Shown here piece after piece: positions 1-6,428 of a stretch of DNA of 11,375 nt. Each line of letters starts with the position of its first letter. The stretch's first letter is position 1. Origin of the DNA: a candidate division FCPU426 bacterium (lineage in GTDB: Bacteria > Oederibacteriota > Muellerivitia > Muellerivitales > DAHXKG01). A program made the translations under genes and the position numbers. The DNA lies in contig DAHXKG010000014.1 of NCBI GenBank assembly GCA_027366525.1, positions 1-11,375 on the forward strand. Reading direction: 5' to 3'. Below the pieces are notes generated by a model, which had not been told where the DNA came from, did not search any database, and was given only the letters and a program-made list of their open reading frames with translations.

Positions 1-831
1 GATGGAAACTTTGGGGCCGGAATCATGAATCTGCAATCTTTAACGGATACTCTAAATTATAGGGATTTAAGAAATTATTTATCTTTATCCTATCTGTATC
101 AACAGGCATATTTTACCGGGTTTCCAGGATACATCTCAAATGGATTGATGGGAACGGCGATGAGGTCAATCAATCCGACAACCTCGCTTGGTATCGGAGG
201 GTCCGCATCCTATTTTTTGATGGGACAGGATAATCTTTCTATTGGCCCGTCCTCTCAGGGAATTTCTTCAAATTCTTACAATTTTTATGATTTTTCCTAT
301 TATGGGATTCTTTCCCATCAATTTACGAGAAGCTTGTCTGCAGTTTTGGAGGGAGGATGGAATGAGGTCGAGTTTTTTAGCGGTCAATCATTTTCTGGTC
401 CGTTAATCGATCTCAATATTGCATATTCTGGACCTCATGAGGGATTAGGGATCAATGTCGGAGAGTTTGAATCTGCCATGGGTCCCATGTATGGAGTACA
501 GATGGGCCCTGTATATGTAAAATCAGCCCTCGGTTATTTTACTTATTCTTTCAGTCCAAAAACTTCCTTTTTTTCCTCAGTGGGTTATAGCCAGTACACA
601 TTTCAAGCGCCTTACGTCTATGCCAACAGTTTTTTTCAAACACTCCAGCAAAATCAATCCTATAACGGGTCAACTTTATCTCTGACAGATGGACTTAGCT
701 ATACTCCCTTTTCGTGGCTAAGTACAAGTATAGATTATACTTATTCTGACTTTACAACCAATATTCAGGACGAATCAATTGCTCAAAATATGATTTTTGC
801 CACTATGACATTTATGTGGAGTTTTTTTTAA
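1..831 (+). CDS. Outer-membrane beta-barrel protein, C-terminal part (5' end lies outside the window)
   Basis: The frame is open to the first base: eight codons (reading DGNFGAGI) precede the first ATG at 25, so this is most likely the 3' end of a longer gene rather than a 268-residue protein. The visible part is rich in Tyr, Phe, Ser, Gly and Asn. It has many short alternating polar/aromatic stretches of about 8-12 residues separated by Gly/Asn/Ser turns, with no long hydrophobic helix. It ends in an alternating strand closing with Phe (MTFMWSFF), which fits the terminal beta-signal read by the BAM complex. It is therefore inferred to be an outer-membrane barrel. The next gene begins 24 bp downstream, so the two are probably co-transcribed and the barrel may help export or anchor the polysaccharide. 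I do not recognise a specific family; a porin-like barrel of the kind found in exopolysaccharide clusters is the best guess. Eight T's (822-829) run into the stop codon. Confidence 0.65.
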   Translation, partial: DGNFGAGIMNLQSLTDTLNYRDLRNYLSLSYLYQQAYFTGFPGYISNGLMGTAMRSINPTTSLGIGGSASYFLMGQDNLSIGPSSQGISSNSYNFYDFSYYGILSHQFTRSLSAVLEGGWNEVEFFSGQSFSGPLIDLNIAYSGPHEGLGINVGEFESAMGPMYGVQMGPVYVKSALGYFTYSFSPKTSFFSSVGYSQYTFQAPYVYANSFFQTLQQNQSYNGSTLSLTDGLSYTPFSWLSTSIDYTYSDFTTNIQDESIAQNMIFATMTFMWSFF

Positions 832-855
832 CAATAACCTACCTTCAGGAATGAG

Positions 856-2409
856 ATGGCCTTTACGCCTGCTCCGAACATAAAAGATATCAAAACACCC
901 TTTTCTTTTGGCAACAGGATGATGAAGGAAAAGGCCCTTTTGGATTTTGAGATCCCGAAGGTCCATTGGTCATATTATGCAATGGCTATTATTCTCGGGT
1001 TCGATTCATTCTTCAGTGTCGGTATCCCTAGACTTATTCTTTTGCCGCTTTCCGCCATCATATTTGGTTCATTGATGATGAAATCATTGGGATCTCCTCT
1101 TCCTTCTATGATGGCGTTGATTGTTTATATTCCTTATGCTAAAGCGGTCTCTGGAAATATGGGCGGGTTTCTTCCGGGACTAAATTATACGACTGCTCTC
1201 ATGGCAATGGTCATCATTGGGATGTATTCCAGGGTTCAGGGGACTCAAATGGAAACTCCTCTTCCTCTTGAATCAACCTTCCGCCGGATAGTGCTCTTGT
1301 TTTGCGCATTGGGGGCCGTTGCCGTTTTACACACAGATATCGTTTTCTCCCAGTGGACCGTTTTTAATGCCATCGTAGATTATAAAAGGTGGGTTGATCC
1401 CTTCCTTGTATTTTTCCTTTTTTCTTTTCTGATAAGGACTGAAGATGAGGCTAAGGTTCTCATTTATTTAATGGGGATAACCATAGTCATTATTGGAATT
1501 GGAAGTCTGTATGAACACCATCAGATCGCCGTAAGAAGCCATAGGATCCGATTGAAAGGAATTGCGGGTCAGGCCAATCAGATGGGAGCTTTTTATGCCA
1601 ATTATATTTTTCTGATCCTCTTATTCATGTGGATTAAGTGTTTTTCATGGAAAAAGAAATTACTTTATGGTATCGGGTTTTGGGGATGCCTGTTAGGGCT
1701 TTTTGCTACCGAGTCACGGGGAGATTTTTTGGCTCTGGTTATAGGTTTGCTTGTGTTTCTTCTTCTTAAAAATCGGCTTTTATTTTTTGGTGCTATCGCT
1801 GGCATCATTTTCGTAACTCTCAATATCCAATATCTTCCATCCGGACTGAGGTCAAGAATTCAACATACCGTTGTACACCGGGATCCTTATGGGTTTCAGA
1901 ACAATTCAAGCGGGACTCTCGATGCCAGTGCTCGGACACGCCTTTATCTCTGGCAAGGCGCTATAAATATGATTGCTGAACATCCCATTATGGGTGTTGG
2001 TTACAAAATGTTCCCCCAATATATCTATCAGTATGTACCTAAAAATGATGATTCGGCCCATCTTCAATTAAGAAAGCGTGACGGCCACAATGCCTATTTG
2101 ATGATTGGTGCGGAGTTGGGGCTTCCCGCACTTCTGGTATTCCTGGTCCTTTTAGGGTACATGTTTCGAATTTTCATCCGGGCGATTCGTGTCAGCAGAG
2201 ATCCATTTTGGAAAACCGTGTCAGTTTGTGCATTGTGTTCGGTTGTTTCGTTAACTTTAACTAATCTTTTTGGTTCTCGTGTTATTAGTTTGGTTTTGGC
2301 TGGGTATCTATGGGCACTTTTAGCAATACTCTTAAAACTCCCGAAATGGATGGAGGAAAAATATCCTGAAAAAACAAATTTCAAGGGATTCGGGATCATA
2401 AAACATTAA
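856..2409 (+). CDS. O-antigen ligase/polymerase-family membrane protein (Wzy/WaaL-like)
   Basis: This is a polytopic inner-membrane protein of 517 residues with roughly ten to twelve hydrophobic segments. It should polymerise or ligate lipid-linked glycan units at the periplasmic face. The Wzy_C/O-antigen ligase signature is seen in order: a helix starting with TESRGDF (E286, S287, R288), then a large hydrophilic periplasmic loop from about residue 330 to 415. The loop contains ARTRLYLW (A359-R362), the AEHPIMGVG segment and DGHNAYL (H411, N412), followed by ELGLPALLVF opening the next helix. These Arg and His positions are typical of the family and lie in the loop thought to bind the undecaprenyl-linked donor. 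The start is supported by AGGA at 847-850, five bases before the ATG. Polymerase and ligase cannot be separated by sequence alone. The position beside a barrel and glycosyltransferases, with no lipid A genes, leans towards an exopolysaccharide polymerase. About 110 bp separate it from the next gene. Confidence 0.85.
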   Translation: MAFTPAPNIKDIKTPFSFGNRMMKEKALLDFEIPKVHWSYYAMAIILGFDSFFSVGIPRLILLPLSAIIFGSLMMKSLGSPLPSMMALIVYIPYAKAVSGNMGGFLPGLNYTTALMAMVIIGMYSRVQGTQMETPLPLESTFRRIVLLFCALGAVAVLHTDIVFSQWTVFNAIVDYKRWVDPFLVFFLFSFLIRTEDEAKVLIYLMGITIVIIGIGSLYEHHQIAVRSHRIRLKGIAGQANQMGAFYANYIFLILLFMWIKCFSWKKKLLYGIGFWGCLLGLFATESRGDFLALVIGLLVFLLLKNRLLFFGAIAGIIFVTLNIQYLPSGLRSRIQHTVVHRDPYGFQNNSSGTLDASARTRLYLWQGAINMIAEHPIMGVGYKMFPQYIYQYVPKNDDSAHLQLRKRDGHNAYLMIGAELGLPALLVFLVLLGYMFRIFIRAIRVSRDPFWKTVSVCALCSVVSLTLTNLFGSRVISLVLAGYLWALLAILLKLPKWMEEKYPEKTNFKGFGIIKH

Positions 2410-2456
2410 AAATGTACCGAGAAAAATTATGATGATGTAGGACAGTATTTCCATCT

Positions 2457-2485
2457 TGGACAGCCTGAATTAACTTTAGTATTAA
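2457..2485 (+). promoter_or_regulatory. Candidate sigma70-type promoter before the GH123-like gene
   Basis: TGGACA (2457-2462, five of six matches to the -35 consensus) and TATTAA (2480-2485, four of six to the -10) are separated by 17 bp. They lie in the 111-bp gap after the polymerase gene, and the -10 box sits about 35 bases before the preferred start at 2521. The spacing is ideal but the -10 is weak and the DNA is AT-rich, so chance is possible. If real, it would allow the hydrolase and transferase genes to be expressed separately from the upstream genes. Confidence 0.3.
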
Positions 2486-2508
2486 ATCTTTGAAAGATCG
2501 TCGGAATG

Positions 2509-2514
2509 AAAGGA
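2509..2514 (+). promoter_or_regulatory. Ribosome binding site that decides the start at 2521
   Basis: AAAGGA lies six bases before the ATG at 2521. The alternative in-frame ATG at 2506 has only GGA directly abutting it and no well-spaced Shine-Dalgarno sequence. The later start is therefore preferred, and it removes five residues (MKGSE) from the longest reading. Confidence 0.6.
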
Positions 2515-2520
2515 TCAGAG

Positions 2521-4557
2521 ATGACAGGATTGAAATCCAAAATTTGGATCTTCTTGATTGGATTTTTTTTCGGGATTATCAGTCTTGTATTTGTGATCGG
2601 ATTTGTATTGCTTAATCCCAAGATGAAGGAGCTTGTCAAGAAAGCTTACACTGAATTTAAAAACAATGTACCAGCTTCACAAATTAAATCTATGGCTTTG
2701 AACACTAAGTCTTTATTGGAGCTTCACACTTTAGTTCCTTCCAAATTTCTTAATTTCCCTTTCCCTGGGACAAGGGCTGAAGAATCGGATGATGTCGTGA
2801 CATGGATTGCTCCTTTATCGATGAGAGTTCAGCCTTTGGATTCTCCACCCTCTTCTTCAATTGGAACAAAGGGCTCCTCAAAACCAATTCACTTGATTGG
2901 ATTGAAAGGAGAAACAGTCTCTTTCCAGGTAATCTTAAGATCTAAGAATTCAAATGTTCCAGTTTCGCTTTCTGTGATCCCCTCCTCAGATCCTTCATTG
3001 GCATCTTGCGTTACAATCCATCGATATTTAGAATTTTTTGAACATTTTAAGGCAAGTGCTATTAAATATGGTCCAATCAATACACTTGATGTTCCAGATC
3101 CCCTGATTCCCTTTCATGATCCCTACACACCCGGAAGAAAAATTGTAGAAAATCTTTCTCTGTCAAAAAAATCCAATATCCCTATTTGGATTGATGTGCA
3201 TTTTTCTAAAAATTGCTCAGGAAAACATTATTACGAAACTCTTGTCGTTAAAACTAAGGATAAAATTATTCGCTCTACATCGATCGATATGGAAGTACTG
3301 AATGTTACCATGCCCGAACATGTAGGGTTAGACCGATGGATGGAGGTGTTTGTCAGTCGATTTTGGCGAAATGGAATGGTGAATTCGCCTGAAGAATTTC
3401 GTCAAATGTATTGGAAAGCTTTTACTTTGGCTCACCAATATGGATTTTCTACGAATGATGCAGATAGTCTCCCTAAAATTCAATGGAATTGGAAAACCGG
3501 AGATCCTATATCGGTTGACTGGTCTGATTATGATTCCTTATTTGGTCCTATGATATCTGGACAATTGACAGGTAGTACTCCCAATGTGTGGTGCCTTCCA
3601 ATCCAAACTTATCAGTTGGGAGTCGGGTGGTGGGGAGGTTTTACAATTCTGGGTGATAAACAGTCACCTATTTCAGCCTGGAAAGGGATACCTGATCATG
3701 CAGCCCAGCAGCTCGCCAAGCTCATTGTTCAACACTGGCAGGAAAAAGGGTGGCCTATAAACCGCGGTTTTGCCTATATATTTGATGAACCAATGCATAA
3801 ACTCTATTACTACGCAGATACATACAAACTTATTGCGAAAGAGGCCGAATCTCTTCATAAGGGTTCAAATAATAAGATAAGAGTTATGATTACGGATGCT
3901 CCATATATTTGGAGAAGAAAACAAGCTGGTCATGACAAGAAAGTCATGGTGGGGAAAATAGACATATGGGCTGCAGGGGCCGAGGTTTATATTCCTGGAC
4001 GGATGCAGGAAAGACAAAAAGACGGGAACAGAGTGTGGTTCTATCAGGCTGGCGGCCCACCATTTATTGGGCAAAATGATCTTTACTCATTCGGTCCTGG
4101 ATTTAGAATGTGGTTTTGGACTGCGTGGAAATATCGGGTTAATGGAGTCTTCTATTGGGCCGATACCTTTTGGAATGATAATCGAAAAGGATCCAATCCT
4201 TACGAATCTCCTGGAATTGGAGACGGTATGATTTTCTATCCAGGAAAACAATTACATTACATAGGATATCCTGATATTGAAGGACCTATACCCTCCGTCA
4301 GAATGGCTCAATGGAGACGCGGGTATCAGGATTACAAATATTTGTACCTTCTTAAACAAAAGGGGCAAGGGGCTGAGGCTGATCAGCGTGTCGATGAACT
4401 CGTAAAAAAAGCACTGGATGATGGAGGATATTTTCCATATTGGCGTAATCCATTATGGCAAAAGCCTGGAGATTGGAGCCATGATCCTCAGGCGTGGCAC
4501 AAATCGAGGATTGAGATGGCCCGAAGAATTTCTGAATTGTATAAAGCCAACAACTAA
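2521..4557 (+). CDS. Membrane-anchored GH123-like glycoside hydrolase with C-terminal DUF4091 domain
   Basis: This 678-residue protein (683 if started at 2506) opens with a signal-anchor: a short basic head, then one hydrophobic helix at about residues 8-31 with no lipobox. The body should therefore face the periplasm. Next come a linker, a beta-sandwich region at about 95-265 (including the DPLIPF and PIWIDVHF segments common in DUF4091 proteins), and a TIM-barrel-like region at about 270-520. The end is a DUF4091-type region at about 520-615 with WFWTAWKY, GDGMIFYPG and PSVRMAQWRRG. FDEP places an adjacent Asp-Glu pair at D422-E423. In GH123 N-acetyl-beta-galactosaminidases an adjacent Asp-Glu pair performs substrate-assisted catalysis, so an active enzyme acting on a GalNAc- or other HexNAc-containing glycan is plausible. 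The substrate is inferred, not shown. Its place between the polymerase and glycosyltransferase genes suggests it trims or remodels the polysaccharide made here. An eight-T run (2563-2570) lies in the anchor codons. The next gene starts 14 bp after the stop. Confidence 0.75.
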   Translation: MTGLKSKIWIFLIGFFFGIISLVFVIGFVLLNPKMKELVKKAYTEFKNNVPASQIKSMALNTKSLLELHTLVPSKFLNFPFPGTRAEESDDVVTWIAPLSMRVQPLDSPPSSSIGTKGSSKPIHLIGLKGETVSFQVILRSKNSNVPVSLSVIPSSDPSLASCVTIHRYLEFFEHFKASAIKYGPINTLDVPDPLIPFHDPYTPGRKIVENLSLSKKSNIPIWIDVHFSKNCSGKHYYETLVVKTKDKIIRSTSIDMEVLNVTMPEHVGLDRWMEVFVSRFWRNGMVNSPEEFRQMYWKAFTLAHQYGFSTNDADSLPKIQWNWKTGDPISVDWSDYDSLFGPMISGQLTGSTPNVWCLPIQTYQLGVGWWGGFTILGDKQSPISAWKGIPDHAAQQLAKLIVQHWQEKGWPINRGFAYIFDEPMHKLYYYADTYKLIAKEAESLHKGSNNKIRVMITDAPYIWRRKQAGHDKKVMVGKIDIWAAGAEVYIPGRMQERQKDGNRVWFYQAGGPPFIGQNDLYSFGPGFRMWFWTAWKYRVNGVFYWADTFWNDNRKGSNPYESPGIGDGMIFYPGKQLHYIGYPDIEGPIPSVRMAQWRRGYQDYKYLYLLKQKGQGAEADQRVDELVKKALDDGGYFPYWRNPLWQKPGDWSHDPQAWHKSRIEMARRISELYKANN

Positions 4558-4571
4558 AAATTAAAAAATGA

Positions 4572-6398
4572 ATGTCTAAAATGATTGAAGAACAAAATTC
4601 TGCGGAAACTAATGAATGCCTTCCTCTTCAAAATTTCATTTTTTCATTTGAGAGGATTAAATATGACACCTTGTGGGGGTATTCATCCATTCCGGTAACA
4701 TTAAAAGTAAATGGATTAGAATGTCTCTCAGATTATAACGAAGAAACCCTTTCATTTGATTCTTTAGCCAATACTTTTCCTGCCGGGTATTTTTATACTT
4801 ATACAAATATTCGAAATGTTTTTTTGAAATCTTTTATTTCCGCAGATGAAGCACTTCTGACAATTTATCATACTGATCAAAACTCAAAAAAGAATATAAT
4901 TCATCAAGAGAAATATAAGTCAAAAACCGGAATATGGCATTCTCCAACTTTCTCTTTAAATTCAGAATCGAGTCACTTAAGTTTTGAAATCAAATTCAAA
5001 GATCATATTAAAATTGAAAATACATCCTGGTTAGGGGTTTCAAAACACTCCAATAAACAGCTGTCTGCTCTTTTATCGATTACAGCCTTTAAAAGAGATG
5101 ATTATGTTATCCCATTTGTTGAAGATCTTTGTCGTTATCAACCACTAAAATTGTTTGATATCACCTTTCTTGTCGTTGATAACGGGTTGACTCTTAAGAA
5201 AGAATTTCTTTCAGACGATATTCGGGTCAAATTTATTCCCCAAAAAAACCTCGGTTGCACCTCAGGGTTTATGCGAGGCCTGGTGGAAGCAAGGTCCCAA
5301 GCAAAAGATCTTATGATTATTGCCGATGACGATATCGTCATGCCTCCTGAGATTTTATATAGAATGGTGGTTTTTCAGGCGGTTTCGGTAAAGCCCTTGG
5401 CAGTGGGGGCCGGCATGATTATCGTTCGACAACCAAATATTCTTTGGGAGCAAGGTGGAATTGTATTGTCTAAGGGGGTTAATAGCCTTAAAACAATCAA
5501 TAAAGGTGTAAATATAAATTCTGCCATCGATAGATCCAAGGCATATACTGATAGGAATCCTGATTACACCGCTCTCTGGTTGATGTCTGCCCCTACAAAG
5601 TTTTTCTCCTTTCTCCCTTCATTATTTATTTATTATGAAGATATTCTTCAATGTCTCCTTCTAGGTAAAAAAGGTGTCGATGTAGTTGTACCGCCACATA
5701 TTTTTCTTTGGCATGCCACATTGGAAAAACAAGGGGCTATGTGGAAACGTTATCTATGGTTAAGAAATGATTTAGCTACGAGATTTCTAATTGACGAAAA
5801 ACTTGCCCCTTTGAAAATCGGTTTGTCATTTGTGAATCTTATCATGAAAATTCTTGCAAGTTTTGACTATAAGCTTGCTGAATTTCACCTAAAAGCCTTT
5901 GAAGAAGCAATATCTGGATCAAAATGGACGACGGATCCTATAGGAGAAAATCAATTTGTTCAATCTCTGATTCATGAAAATCCCAAAATGGTTGATTATT
6001 CTGACCAACTTTCTGAAAGATTTTTAAATAATGATTTCGAAAGAAAATCCTTTATTAATAAAATATTAATTAGATTGGTATATATATGTTCGCTTGGAAA
6101 TTATATCTATCCATTTGCTAGGGTGTCTGATGAAAAAGGAAAATTAGCATTTAGATATCATGGAGATTATGAGGGATGGGGTTGGATCGGTTTTAAGCGC
6201 TTAGCAGTAATTGACAAAAAGGGAGAGGGTTATCTTTGCGAACGTTCCTGGAAAAAAATGTTTCCAATTTTGGGAAAGTCCATATTGTTGGGTTTTAAAA
6301 TTCTTTACAAATCAAAATATTTAAAAATATCTTATAAAGAATCATTTTCTAAATATGAAAACTCATGGCTTAATGCCTTTAAAAAAATAGAACCATGA
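4572..6398 (+). CDS. GlfT2-like galactofuranosyltransferase (GT2-type, GT-A fold)
   Basis: The 608-residue protein is close in length to mycobacterial GlfT2 (about 637) and shares its order of parts. An N-terminal beta-rich domain (about 1-165) is followed by a GT-A core from SITAFKRDDY to about residue 410 and a C-terminal helical domain. The core has the NLGCTSGFMRG loop, matching the NLGG-GGF-RG loop of galactofuranosyltransferases. It also has the metal-binding triplet ADDD (D252-D254), YYEDI (E356, D357, at the catalytic-base position) and LWH (H381). The 24-residue spacing between D357 and H381 equals the spacing I recall between Asp372 and His396 of GlfT2, where the His helps bind the metal. 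The predicted role is transfer of Galf from UDP-Galf to a lipid-linked acceptor at the cytoplasmic face; the linkage is unknown. No good Shine-Dalgarno sequence precedes the ATG at 4572 (or the in-frame ATG at 4581), so translation may be coupled to the upstream gene. Another Galf- or rhamnose-type GT2 is the alternative. Confidence 0.8.
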   Translation: MSKMIEEQNSAETNECLPLQNFIFSFERIKYDTLWGYSSIPVTLKVNGLECLSDYNEETLSFDSLANTFPAGYFYTYTNIRNVFLKSFISADEALLTIYHTDQNSKKNIIHQEKYKSKTGIWHSPTFSLNSESSHLSFEIKFKDHIKIENTSWLGVSKHSNKQLSALLSITAFKRDDYVIPFVEDLCRYQPLKLFDITFLVVDNGLTLKKEFLSDDIRVKFIPQKNLGCTSGFMRGLVEARSQAKDLMIIADDDIVMPPEILYRMVVFQAVSVKPLAVGAGMIIVRQPNILWEQGGIVLSKGVNSLKTINKGVNINSAIDRSKAYTDRNPDYTALWLMSAPTKFFSFLPSLFIYYEDILQCLLLGKKGVDVVVPPHIFLWHATLEKQGAMWKRYLWLRNDLATRFLIDEKLAPLKIGLSFVNLIMKILASFDYKLAEFHLKAFEEAISGSKWTTDPIGENQFVQSLIHENPKMVDYSDQLSERFLNNDFERKSFINKILIRLVYICSLGNYIYPFARVSDEKGKLAFRYHGDYEGWGWIGFKRLAVIDKKGEGYLCERSWKKMFPILGKSILLGFKILYKSKYLKISYKESFSKYENSWLNAFKKIEP

Positions 6399-6418
6399 GA
6401 TTCATTGGATTTAATTCT

Positions 6419-6422
6419 GGAG
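6419..6422 (+). promoter_or_regulatory. Ribosome binding site that decides the start at 6429
   Basis: GGAG lies six bases before the ATG at 6429. The longer reading would use TTG at 6405, seven bases after the preceding stop, and no Shine-Dalgarno sequence precedes that codon. The ATG is preferred and shortens the protein by eight residues. Confidence 0.65.
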
Positions 6423-6428
6423 CTCAGA

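Noticed and set aside
2094-2399. 101-codon - strand frame opposite the end of the polymerase gene
   Set aside because: It lies wholly opposite strongly supported coding sequence and has no recognisable motif. It is most likely a shadow frame.
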